In this document: positions 44,901 to 52,844 of the stretch, one piece after another
How the letters are laid out: each line of letters starts with the position of its first letter
Numbering within the stretch: position 1 is the stretch's first letter
DNA from: Calothrix sp. PCC 7103
GTDB lineage: Bacteria > Cyanobacteriota > Cyanobacteriia > Cyanobacteriales > Nostocaceae
Assembly: GCF_000331305.1 (NCBI RefSeq)
Contig: NZ_KB217478.1
Span: 8,525,481 to 8,589,480 of the forward strand
DNA: 64,000 bases
Direction: 5' to 3'
The notes under the pieces: model-generated
Database searches by the model: none
What the model was told of the DNA's origin: nothing
The model's input: the letters and a program-made list of their open reading frames with translations, nothing else
Program-made: the position numbers and the translations under genes

Positions 44901-46061
44901 TTAAGTAAGAGAATCATTGAGGTGAGTGAGTTCACATTCTGCCACACCAAAAATAGTTGGGATTGATTCTTCTGGGCGGCACAATATACTCTTAGCAATT
45001 TGAAGCATACAAATACCTGTATTGCCAAATGATTTTTGATACTGGAGCATTGCCTGAATTTGTTGAATTAACGCAAAACCAGAAAACTGCACAACTCGTC
45101 TCAAAAAATTAGGACGGCGCCCGATAATTTCTGGAAAGTTATTGAAATAAGCTTTAGCAAGGGCGACAATAGAGGGTTGGATTATATCAAGCGGTGTCAT
45201 AGCTAGGCGTAAAGATTCTTCGATATCGATAGATTTATTAACAACCAAACTATCCAGCCAAATCTGTAAATAGCTAGCAACCAGCATCCCTAAATCAAAT
45301 GCAGGGTCTCCCCAGGCGCCGCGTTCCCAATCAATCAGCCGAATAATACTATTATTTGGTTGCTCCCAATCATTATGTAAAAGGATATTATTAAGTTTAA
45401 GGTCGTTGTGGGTTAGACAACAGGGTTTGAAGGCAGTATTGAGTTCTGCAATTGCTGTCCCTAAACTGTCATAGCGCTGATAGAGAGCAAAGAATTTTAA
45501 GCCATCAGCAGGAAACTGCCCAAAAACTTCTGGACTAATTCGTTCTATCCCATGAATAAAGCTAGGAGCTTTGCCAATGGCTACATCTTCAAGATTTTGA
45601 AATAAAAAGTCCTGAAATTTCTGACAATCTAAAGTGTCACGATGGATTGTTGCTAAAGTTTTTCCAATTGAAGCTGCTATTGTGGTTGGGTAGGCATTCT
45701 TTTTTATATAAAAATCAGCGACATCGCCATAGTCATTGAGATAGTTGAAGATAATAATTGAATGATTTACATCAAAATGAAGCATTTCAGAGATAAATGG
45801 GCGAATGTGGGAAAGTTGAGGAGTTTTGACAATAAATTCTTGAATTTGCCATTCACCTAAAAATTCGCCAGCAGTTTTTCCTTCTTGGTTGTAACGTTCC
45901 TGCTTGACAAGTAGTTTACGTCCATCTTGTAAAGTCAGTAACAAATTAAAATTTTTGGCATCTTTAAGTTCAACTTTACTCAAATGTTGCTCTTCTTGAG
46001 TACAAATTTTCTCTGCTAGTAAATAATTAAAAACATTTTTTGAATTTAAAAAAAGTGTCAT
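44901..46061 (-). CDS. APH-family kinase (candidate lanthipeptide Ser/Thr kinase)
   Basis: A 386-residue protein with the aminoglycoside-phosphotransferase fold: N-lobe with LQDGRKLLVKQERYNQEG (nucleotide Lys), hinge, catalytic CLTHNDLKLNNILLH (HxDxxxxN, Asp as base) and metal motif RLIDWERGAWGDPAFDLG. Instead of drug resistance, an APH-like kinase next to a HopA1-family gene and a small precursor gene points to phosphorylation of Ser/Thr in the precursor, as in class V lanthipeptides. It lies 94 bp after the precursor gene and 26 bp before the HopA1 gene, probably in one transcript. Confidence 0.85.
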   Translation of the reverse strand: MTLFLNSKNVFNYLLAEKICTQEEQHLSKVELKDAKNFNLLLTLQDGRKLLVKQERYNQEGKTAGEFLGEWQIQEFIVKTPQLSHIRPFISEMLHFDVNHSIIIFNYLNDYGDVADFYIKKNAYPTTIAASIGKTLATIHRDTLDCQKFQDFLFQNLEDVAIGKAPSFIHGIERISPEVFGQFPADGLKFFALYQRYDSLGTAIAELNTAFKPCCLTHNDLKLNNILLHNDWEQPNNSIIRLIDWERGAWGDPAFDLGMLVASYLQIWLDSLVVNKSIDIEESLRLAMTPLDIIQPSIVALAKAYFNNFPEIIGRRPNFLRRVVQFSGFALIQQIQAMLQYQKSFGNTGICMLQIAKSILCRPEESIPTIFGVAECELTHLNDSLT

Positions 46062-46155
46062 TTCTCTCCTGAATTATAAATTTGGCTTAGGCGAGCATCC
46101 CAATTTTGTACATAGCCTGGGGCTTCTTACATATTTGGAATGCTCTCATTTCAGG

Positions 46156-46407
46156 TTAGTTTTTACGTTTATTTTCTAGCCAGCGACCAGCACCACCAAT
46201 TGCTCCAGCTATGCCTATAGCGCATTGCTGTGAGGAACGAGCAGCAGCATATCCAACTCTAATCGCAGTTACAATGCAAAGAGGGGAAGTTAGTCCACCA
46301 TTGACGCTAACTAGTTCGCTGTCACCCAGTTCATTCATGTAGCTTTCGGAATCAGAAAAAAGTTCGGCGCCAGTCGGACGCAAATTGGAAATTTTGATAG
46401 TAGCCAT
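46156..46407 (-). CDS. Candidate RiPP or bacteriocin precursor peptide with double-glycine leader
   Basis: An 83-residue peptide. The acidic leader (residues 1-38) includes SDSESYMNELGDSELVSVNGG, ending in Gly37-Gly38, the cleavage site for C39 peptidases; such a peptidase-exporter is encoded 1 kb away. The 45-residue core begins LTSPLC and holds Cys44 and Cys62 and Thr40, Ser41, Thr47, Ser58 and Ser59, then a small-residue stretch AIGIAGAIGGAG and a basic tail RWLENKRKN. The Ser/Thr/Cys set could form thioether rings; the GxxxG-type stretch also suits an unmodified class II bacteriocin. A strong RBS (AAGAGGA, seven bases before ATG) precedes it. Confidence 0.85.
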   Translation of the reverse strand: MATIKISNLRPTGAELFSDSESYMNELGDSELVSVNGGLTSPLCIVTAIRVGYAAARSSQQCAIGIAGAIGGAGRWLENKRKN

Positions 46408-46858
46408 TGTTTTTCCTCTTAGATGAAATTGTTTGGAATTAGATTAGCTATAAATAACGTGCTACTTGACGTACTAGGTAGAGATTAACAATCCTAAAAA
46501 CGATAGCAGACGTAATTTAATTACTATTGTGTAAATTTAAAATAATAAAATCAAGGTTTTAAAGCTTATTGCTTATGCATAATTAAAGATGTTTTGTTTT
46601 AATTCTTTCAATTGAAACTTTTTAAAAAAGCATTTTGTTCAACTATTTTCAAGCACATAGCTGGTATTGTAATGAAACATCAACAGCATCAACATCTGTA
46701 GACTCATAGTTTTGACAGTCTTCTCAACCATTTTTCTTAAGTATCGTAAAGTTTTGTAACAGATTGCAGAATATCAGGTGTTTTGAGTCTGAAAGAGAGG
46801 CATATATTACCCAAAGAAATTGTGGTCTTGGATTAAAAGCTTTGTAGGAGGGATTTTT
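46408..46858. other. Divergent regulatory region of the peptide locus
   Basis: 451 bases between the precursor gene (minus) and the HTH/exporter operon (plus). It is AT-rich, has no convincing coding frame, and holds the shared upstream element at 46748-46796. Expression of the precursor and exporter is probably controlled from here. Confidence 0.55.
46748..46796 (+). promoter_or_regulatory. Upstream element shared with 34680-34728
   Basis: 38 of 49 positions are identical to the element before the signal-peptide fragment at 34801. Here it lies ~60-110 bases before the HTH gene's ATG. The conserved blocks ATTGCAGAAT and GTGTTTTGAG may be a promoter or regulator site; no -10/-35 pair is obvious. 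Confidence 0.55.
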
Positions 46859-47395
46859 ATGGAAAATCTTAGCTTGTACTTAACGCCTTTTCAAAGAAAA
46901 CTTTTGCTCAAAAACCTGGAAAATAATTTGCGTGCGGAATATCGTCAGCGCATAGAGATTATTTTGCTTGCGGATGCGGGGAAGTCACAGGCGGAAATTT
47001 GTAAAGCTTTGGGTTGCTGTCCAGAAACCGCGCGTTATTGGATTGTGATTGCACAAATAGGAAAGGCACATTTATGGGATGACCGTCGTATCGGGCGCCC
47101 AAAAACTGTGAATGACTCTTATCTTATGCGTTTGAAGGAACTGGTGAGTCATAGTCCGCGCGAGTATGGTTATCCATTTGAACGTTGGACAGCGCAATGG
47201 TTAGCAAAGCATTTGGTAAAAGAATTTGGAGTTCAAGTTAGTAGTTGTCATATTAATCGTCTGCTTAAGGAAATGGGTCTTTCGACTCGACCAAGGAAAG
47301 ATAAAGTTGAAGAAAATCAACATACCGATTTGCAGAGGATTAAAATTGAGGATTTACCACAAGGCAGTTATTTGAAGGCAGCACAGAGCAGCTAG
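46859..47395 (+). CDS. HTH regulator derived from an IS630-type transposase N-terminus
   Basis: A 178-residue DNA-binding protein. GKSQAEICKALGCCPETARYWI is a helix-turn-helix, and GRPKTVNDSYLMRLKELVSH ... LAKHLVKEFGVQVSSCHINRLLKEMGLS a second winged helix, as in the DNA-binding half of IS630/Tc1-type transposases, without any DDE catalytic part. I choose the ATG at 46859, as GGAGGG precedes it well; an earlier in-frame ATG at 46820 lacks such a site. It is followed after 23 bp by the exporter gene, so it is likely the operon's regulator. Confidence 0.75.
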   Translation: MENLSLYLTPFQRKLLLKNLENNLRAEYRQRIEIILLADAGKSQAEICKALGCCPETARYWIVIAQIGKAHLWDDRRIGRPKTVNDSYLMRLKELVSHSPREYGYPFERWTAQWLAKHLVKEFGVQVSSCHINRLLKEMGLSTRPRKDKVEENQHTDLQRIKIEDLPQGSYLKAAQSS

Positions 47396-47418
47396 ACGAT
47401 AATTGGCAACGGATATTA

Positions 47419-50211
47419 ATGCGGATGGTTGATTTATCTAATAAGGTCATGAAATCTACGAAATTTGTTTTGGATTTAGAAAATTTAAGTCAACAGCTAG
47501 CTCATATGTTTGGAGTGGAGACGCAATTAATTGCGTCTCTACATGAAAAAATTCAAATCGTTGAGCCGCCAGTAGGAAAACAATTCTGGCAGGCAGAAGA
47601 TGCGGCAGTTGGCATTTACTTGGTTCTTGCTGGCAAAGTCAGATTATTCGATAAAGCTGACAATTTAATCGTTACTCTGTCTGAAGGTGAGTCATTTGGT
47701 GAAGTAACTTTATTTTCAGATGAGCATTTTCAAGCGTACTCTGCTAAAGCTTCATTAAATTTAAAACTTTGTTATCTCAATGGTGATTTGTTAAAGCCTT
47801 TACTCAAACAACATCCTAATGTCAAAAATAATTTACATCATCAAGCAATTCAAAAAGATTTATTGATAGATCAATTTCACCAGTCGGGCGCCGTACCAAC
47901 CAAAAATAAAAAAACAGAGGAATTTTTAAATTCTAAGTCGGAAGTTGCAATTCGCCAATCTGTTGATGTACAGAGAAAAATCCTCAATCCCAAATCTAAA
48001 ATTAATCAGGCTTACTTTCCTAGCCCCACTTTACAAGTAAGCCATTGGTGGCAAAAAGTTATTCGTCGCTATCCTTTGTTTGAGCAGCAAAGTGCTGCTG
48101 ATTGCGGCGCCGCTTGTTTGGTAATGATAGGTCGTTATTGGGGTAAGAATTTTAGTATAAATCATCTGCGTTCTATTGCCGAGTTTGACCGCAATGGTAT
48201 ATCGCTAAGAAATTTGGCTTTCTCGGCAGAGAGTGTTGGGTTTGCCACTCGACCTGTTAAAGCTAGTCTCGATAAATTGGGAACGCACAACTTACCTGCA
48301 ATTGCTCACTGGGAGGGAAAGCATTATATTGTAGTTTATGAAGTGGCGCCTAAGTACGTAGTAATTGCAGACCCAGCAATTGGTCAGCGTGTTCTTACCA
48401 ATGAAGAATTTCAAGCAGGATGGACTGGGTACACTTTATTACTAACACCTACTGTTGTACTGAAAGACGCTGATGAGAAAAATCAGCCACTATGGGTATT
48501 TCTAAAACTCTTAAGACCTCATAAAATTGCATTGATTGAGGTATTATTTGCTTCTATTTTAATTCAGATTTTTGGGTTAGTTACACCGCTATTTACTCAG
48601 TTAATTTTAGACCGAGTTGTAGTTCAGCGGAGTGAGTTAACATTGACTGCTATCGGACTAGGGTTATTAATTTTTGGAGTAATGCAAATTGCTCTAACTG
48701 CACTAAGAGAATACCTTTTAGACCATACAGCAAATCGAGTTGATTTAGCACTCATTGTTGGTTTTATTAATCATACTTTCCGATTACCTCTCTCTTACTT
48801 TGAGTCACGATACGTAGGAGATATTATTTCGCGCGTTCAAGAAAATCAAAAAATACAAAAATTTTTCACAGACCAAGCACTATCTATATTTATGGATATG
48901 CTTACAGTATTTGTATATTTGGGATTAATGTTTTGGTACAGTTGGAGACTAACACTACTAACTTTAATAATTTTACCACCATATATATTACTAGCATTGT
49001 GTGCTACCCCTTTTCTGCGACGTGTTTCACGAAAAATATTTGCTACTTCTAATGAAGAGACTGGATATTTAATCCAATCTTTAACAGGAATTAGCACTAT
49101 CAAATCGATGGCTATTGAGCAAACAGTACGTTGGAAATGGGAAGAATTGTTTGGTAAGTCAATCAAAGCTAGTTTTTCTGGACAACTAATTGGAAACGTA
49201 ATCCAAAGTATTAGCTCATCTATTGAAATGTTGGCTACTATTGGATTATTATGGTTAGGAGCATGGCAGGTAATTCACAATGAACTGACTATTGGGCAGT
49301 TAGTCGCTTTTAATATGTTGCTTGGTAATGTCATCAACCCTTTCCAAAGAATAACCAGGTTATGGGATGAATTGCAGGAGGTAATTATTGCAATTGAGCG
49401 AATCAATGATGTAATTGAAGCTAAACCAGAAGAAGATTTACAATCTAGTAATCTTAGCTTTCTACCTCCAATTAACGGTCATGTTTGTTTCAAAAACGTT
49501 ACATTTCGTTATCAAAAAGATGCTGATGCCAACATTCTGGAAAACATTAACTTTGAAGTACAACCAGGCCAAACTGTAGCATTAGTCGGACGTAGCGGTT
49601 CTGGGAAAACAACGTTAGCCAAGTTACTTCTAGGGCTTTATTTACCTACTGAAGGAAAAATACTTATTGATGGCGCCGATATTGCGACTGTTTCTGTACG
49701 CTCACTGCGACAGCAAATAGGTGTAGTTGACCAAGATACATTTATGTTTGGTGGTACTATCCGTGAGAACATTAGTATTGCTTACCCAGAAACTCCATTG
49801 GAAGAAATTGTCGAAGTAGCTAAACTTGCAGGCGCCCATCAATTTATCAACTCACTACCAATGGGTTACGAAACTCAAATTGGTGAAGGTGGTGGAATGC
49901 TTTCTGGTGGACAAAGACAACGCATTGCCATCGCACGTGCGTTATTAGGAAATCCCCAATTATTGGTTTTAGACGAAGCCACTAGCAGTCTTGACACCGA
50001 GTCAGAGCGAATAATTCAAAATAATTTCAGTAAAATTCTTCAAGGAAGAACAACGTTAATAATTGCTCATCGTCTCTCAACAGTACACAACGCTGACCTA
50101 ATTTTAGTTTTAGACAAAGGTTTGCTTATTGAAAGTGGAAACCACAATCAACTAATGGCTAAACGTGGTTTATACTTTTACCTCAACCAACAGCAAGTTC
50201 CAATTAGTTAA
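47419..50211 (+). CDS. C39 peptidase-ABC exporter with N-terminal cyclic-nucleotide-binding-type domain
   Basis: A 930-residue exporter in four parts. Residues ~30-155 have a cNMP-binding-type fold (YLVLAGKVRLFDKADN, LSEGESFGEVTLFSDE); ~215-350 a C39 protease with Cys229 (AADCGAACLVMIG), His (HWEGKHYIVVYEV) and Asp (VIADPAIGQ); ~365-660 six membrane helices (ABC type 1); ~685-925 the ATPase with GRSGSGKTTLAKLL, LSGGQRQRIAIARALLG and VLDEATSSLD. It would cut double-glycine leaders during export, matching the precursor at 46156-46407. A perfect 22-bp palindrome (47518-47539) is inside the coding sequence, encoding ETQLIAS. Confidence 0.95.
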   Translation: MRMVDLSNKVMKSTKFVLDLENLSQQLAHMFGVETQLIASLHEKIQIVEPPVGKQFWQAEDAAVGIYLVLAGKVRLFDKADNLIVTLSEGESFGEVTLFSDEHFQAYSAKASLNLKLCYLNGDLLKPLLKQHPNVKNNLHHQAIQKDLLIDQFHQSGAVPTKNKKTEEFLNSKSEVAIRQSVDVQRKILNPKSKINQAYFPSPTLQVSHWWQKVIRRYPLFEQQSAADCGAACLVMIGRYWGKNFSINHLRSIAEFDRNGISLRNLAFSAESVGFATRPVKASLDKLGTHNLPAIAHWEGKHYIVVYEVAPKYVVIADPAIGQRVLTNEEFQAGWTGYTLLLTPTVVLKDADEKNQPLWVFLKLLRPHKIALIEVLFASILIQIFGLVTPLFTQLILDRVVVQRSELTLTAIGLGLLIFGVMQIALTALREYLLDHTANRVDLALIVGFINHTFRLPLSYFESRYVGDIISRVQENQKIQKFFTDQALSIFMDMLTVFVYLGLMFWYSWRLTLLTLIILPPYILLALCATPFLRRVSRKIFATSNEETGYLIQSLTGISTIKSMAIEQTVRWKWEELFGKSIKASFSGQLIGNVIQSISSSIEMLATIGLLWLGAWQVIHNELTIGQLVAFNMLLGNVINPFQRITRLWDELQEVIIAIERINDVIEAKPEEDLQSSNLSFLPPINGHVCFKNVTFRYQKDADANILENINFEVQPGQTVALVGRSGSGKTTLAKLLLGLYLPTEGKILIDGADIATVSVRSLRQQIGVVDQDTFMFGGTIRENISIAYPETPLEEIVEVAKLAGAHQFINSLPMGYETQIGEGGGMLSGGQRQRIAIARALLGNPQLLVLDEATSSLDTESERIIQNNFSKILQGRTTLIIAHRLSTVHNADLILVLDKGLLIESGNHNQLMAKRGLYFYLNQQQVPIS
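47518..47539. repeat. Perfect 22-bp palindrome (GAGACG...CGTCTC) inside a gene
   Basis: The sequence is the GAGACG/CGTCTC palindrome type found in intergenic regions at 61756-61785 and, with a long loop, 55665-55784. Here it is in frame within the exporter gene's first 45 codons (ETQLIAS). The outer flanking TG and CTACA also recall TGTAGAGACG. Confidence 0.75.
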
Positions 50212-50222
50212 ATTAATCTACC

Positions 50223-51554
50223 ATGCAAGAACCTTTGAATCAAAATCATCAGGTGGAACCTCCCAAATCTGTAATTGATGAATGGTCTACCGTCACCAAG
50301 GAAATAATTGATGCTTTACCACTTGTTTGGACGCGCGGATTAATATATTTCCTTATCATTTCTACAGCAACAATCTTACCTTGGGCAATGCTATCCAAAG
50401 TTGATGAAACAGGAAGTGCAAGAGGTAGGTTAGAACCTCAAGGCAAAGTTCTAAAATTAGATGCAGCAGTTCCTGGAACAGTTACAGCTATAAATATTAA
50501 AGAAGGTCAAACCGTAACCAAAGGGCAAATATTACTTAAATTAGATTCAGAATTAGCGCGTGCTGAACTCCAACAAGCTCAGGCAAAGCTTGAAGGTTTA
50601 CATAATCGTATTAATCAGATTGAGTTGTTAAAAGCCCAATTACAAGCATCGAGTCGCACTCAACAATTACAAAATCAAGCGCAAGACTCTGAACAACTTG
50701 CTCAACTTAATCAAATACAACAAAGGCTAAATTCTAACAAAAAAGTACACATCCTTGAAAAAGGGCGCCTTAAAGTCGCAGAAAACGATGTGAAGCGTCA
50801 TAAATTTTTGTGGAAGCAAGGTGCCATTTCTAAGAGTAAATTAGAAGAGGTAGAAGGCGCCATGTTAGAACGCAAACGATTAAGCGAGCAAGCTCAGTCA
50901 GATATCGAACAAGCGACTACCGAAATCGCCAAACAAAAAAGCACTAATCAACGCAATCATCGTACAGGTGAACTAGCAATTTTAGAAACTCAAAAACAGT
51001 TTAAAGAACTACAATCTCAGCATGTAGATGTGCAATCAGAAATTGCTCAAACGAAAAAACATATTTTTTCCTTACAATTACAAATGCAGCAGCGAACACT
51101 ATTGGCTCCTACTGATGGCACGATTTTTCAATTAAGTGTAAACCATGCTGGAGCAGTTCTACAACCAGGACAAACAGTTGCTCAAGTGGCGCCGAAAGGA
51201 GTACCAATAGTATTTAGAGCAGAAATATCGAGTCAAGAAAGTGGATTTTTGCGTGTAGGAATGCCAGTAAAACTTAAATTTGATGCATATCCATTTCAAG
51301 AATATGGAGTATTAGAAGGTAATCTACATTGGATTTCACCAGACTCAAAAATTGTAGAAACCCCTCAAGGAAAACAAGAAAATTATGAACTAGAAATCAC
51401 CCTGAATCAAAATTACATCCAAAATCAAAATAAACGTATTTCTTTAACACCGGGTCAAACAGCAACAGCCGAAGTAATTGTTAGGCAGCGACGCATTATT
51501 GATTTTTTGATAGACCCATTCAAAAAGCTACAAAAAGACGGGTTAAAACTTTAA
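50223..51554 (+). CDS. HlyD-family adaptor of the peptide exporter
   Basis: A 443-residue membrane-fusion protein: one anchor helix (GLIYFLIISTATILPWAMLS), the lipoyl half motif AAVPGTVTAINIKEGQTVTKG, a long coiled coil (~115-290) and the second half LLAPTDGTIFQLSVNHAGAVLQPGQ, then a beta-barrel. It starts 11 bp after the exporter stop and surely serves it. The TolC partner is probably the product of 38098-40065 or another genome copy. Confidence 0.93.
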   Translation: MQEPLNQNHQVEPPKSVIDEWSTVTKEIIDALPLVWTRGLIYFLIISTATILPWAMLSKVDETGSARGRLEPQGKVLKLDAAVPGTVTAINIKEGQTVTKGQILLKLDSELARAELQQAQAKLEGLHNRINQIELLKAQLQASSRTQQLQNQAQDSEQLAQLNQIQQRLNSNKKVHILEKGRLKVAENDVKRHKFLWKQGAISKSKLEEVEGAMLERKRLSEQAQSDIEQATTEIAKQKSTNQRNHRTGELAILETQKQFKELQSQHVDVQSEIAQTKKHIFSLQLQMQQRTLLAPTDGTIFQLSVNHAGAVLQPGQTVAQVAPKGVPIVFRAEISSQESGFLRVGMPVKLKFDAYPFQEYGVLEGNLHWISPDSKIVETPQGKQENYELEITLNQNYIQNQNKRISLTPGQTATAEVIVRQRRIIDFLIDPFKKLQKDGLKL

Positions 51555-51600
51555 CTGCAATGACCTACAAGCATTAATCTTATTCTACAGGAGTTATACC

Positions 51601-52338
51601 ATGTCACAGTTTATGACTATCTCTCGTGATGAATTACTCTATCAAATGAAAATTTCTTGTCAAATACCTACTTTTGTAGAAGAAATCATCACTCGCAAAA
51701 TTATTACACATGCAGCGCAAGAAGTAGGGATTAAAGTAGAAACGCATGAATTACAACAAGCAGCAGATAACATGCGACTAATTAATAACCTTTCTAGCGC
51801 TGATATTACTTGGCTATGGTTAGAAAAACACCATTTATCTTTAGACGAATTTGAAGAATTAATCTATTACAATGTTCTGACATCAAAATTGACAGAACAT
51901 TTATTTGCAGACACAGTTGAACAATTTTTTATTGAACATCAATTTGATTATAAACAAGTCATTATGTATGAAGTTATTTTCGATGATAAAGACTTAGCAA
52001 TAGAACTTTTTTATGCTGTTAGCGAAGGAGATATAAGTTTTCCTGAAATTGCTCACCAATATATTCAAGATACAGAAAAACGTCGTTGTGGTGGATATCA
52101 AGGAGTACGCAGTCGCAAAGATTTAAAACCAGAAATTTCTGCTGCTGTATTCGGTGCCACTCCACCCCAAATTATCAAACCAGTTATCACTTCAGAAGGT
52201 GTACATTTAATTTTTGTTGAGGAAATCATCCAGCCTCAATTAAATGAAACCGTATATTCAAAAATTATTGTTAAACTGTTCAATAACTGGTTAAAACAAA
52301 GAATTGAGGAATTTGAAGTTGAAATAAATAAAACTTAA
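51601..52338 (+). CDS. Peptidylprolyl isomerase, parvulin/SurA-like
   Basis: A 245-residue protein. The N-terminal helical half (ITRKIITHAAQEVGIKVETH) resembles SurA/PpiC chaperone domains, and residues ~120-230 have a parvulin domain (FDDKDLAIELFYAVSEGDISF, YIQDTEKRRCGGYQGVRSRK, KPVITSEGVHLIFVEEI). Such genes often end bacteriocin or RiPP export operons in cyanobacteria. There is no signal peptide. It lies 46 bp after the HlyD gene, with its own GGAG. Confidence 0.88.
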   Translation: MSQFMTISRDELLYQMKISCQIPTFVEEIITRKIITHAAQEVGIKVETHELQQAADNMRLINNLSSADITWLWLEKHHLSLDEFEELIYYNVLTSKLTEHLFADTVEQFFIEHQFDYKQVIMYEVIFDDKDLAIELFYAVSEGDISFPEIAHQYIQDTEKRRCGGYQGVRSRKDLKPEISAAVFGATPPQIIKPVITSEGVHLIFVEEIIQPQLNETVYSKIIVKLFNNWLKQRIEEFEVEINKT

Positions 52339-52386
52339 GCTGTATAAACGGGATTTATACGCAAAATCATCGTTAGTTAAAAATAC

Positions 52387-52413
52387 TAAGGGCACGATAA
52401 TATCGTGCCCTTA
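52387..52413. terminator. 27-bp palindrome, bidirectional terminator or repeat
   Basis: Arms of 13 bp (52387-52399 and 52401-52413, TAAGGGCACGATA type) with a single central base. It lies between the convergent isomerase and petN-linked genes, so it may terminate both transcripts; it also looks like a known class of small cyanobacterial repeats. Confidence 0.65.
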
Positions 52414-52438
52414 CCAATGTTGGTTGATATGCGAGGTG

Positions 52439-52603
52439 TTATTTTCGCTTTGGGGCAGTAGAACGTCGTACTTCGCGGTTTTCTTGTTCAAAGCGACGAC
52501 GGTCACGCCAGTCAGCTAAAGTTAAATAGCCAACACCACCTGTAACTGCAACAAGCAGTACTAAGGCTGTTATTGTTAGAACGTTGAGAAATTGACTTTC
52601 CAC
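52439..52603 (-). CDS. 54-residue membrane protein coupled to petN
   Basis: A short gene with GTG start at 52603, preceded by GGAGGA that overlaps the end region of petN (petN stop at 52611). The protein starts ESQFLNVLTITALVLLVAVT, one membrane helix, followed by the charged part DWRDRRRFEQENREVRRS and a basic tail. It follows petN by seven bases, so translational coupling is likely. I do not recognise the family; a small thylakoid-membrane or cytochrome b6f-related role is only a guess from its neighbour. Confidence 0.7.
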   Translation of the reverse strand: MESQFLNVLTITALVLLVAVTGGVGYLTLADWRDRRRFEQENREVRRSTAPKRK

Positions 52604-52610
52604 AGTCCTC

Positions 52611-52700
52611 CTACAATCCGTTGCGACCCCAGACTACCATTGCAATAGACCAAGTAAAAACAACTAGCAGTGAAACCCAACCTAATGTCAAGATAGCCAT
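52611..52700 (-). CDS. petN: Cytochrome b6f complex subunit PetN
   Basis: A 29-residue single-helix protein starting [20 protein letters not shown] and ending VVWGRNGL, which matches PetN (subunit VIII) across its whole length. PetN is an essential small subunit of the cytochrome b6f complex that holds the dimer together in photosynthetic and respiratory electron flow. It is too short for standard length cut-offs. Minus strand, downstream of clpB's divergent... i.e. it lies ~145 bp from the clpB 3' end on the same strand. Confidence 0.97.
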   Translation of the reverse strand: MAILTLGWVSLLVVFTWSIAMVVWGRNGL

Positions 52701-52786
52701 AGTGATTCTTTTAAATTTATCTACAACACAATTTTAACATTTATCATGTTTTACAAGACTTTGCCTAGCTTCTAAATATTAACGGT

Positions 52787-52812
52787 TGGAATGGGCAAGG
52801 ATGCCCGTTCCA
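52787..52812. repeat. GGAATGGGCA/TGCCCGTTCC hairpin after clpB
   Basis: An 11-bp stem (52787-52797 with 52802-52812, one G-T pair) between clpB and petN. It may be the clpB terminator. Its layout (tggaa-GC-rich-ttcca) is like the hairpin at 371-390. Confidence 0.6.
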
Positions 52813-52844
52813 CAATACAGGAGGATTTAATTTGCAGCTGGGTA

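Noticed and set aside
44901-46061. Annotation of the APH-fold gene as an aminoglycoside resistance gene
   Set aside because: Position between a double-glycine precursor and a HopA1 gene fits peptide modification better; sequence alone does not show drug specificity.
46859-47395. Reading the HTH gene as a transposase of a second IS
   Set aside because: Only the DNA-binding part is present, no DDE residues, no inverted repeats around it, and it is coupled to the exporter operon.
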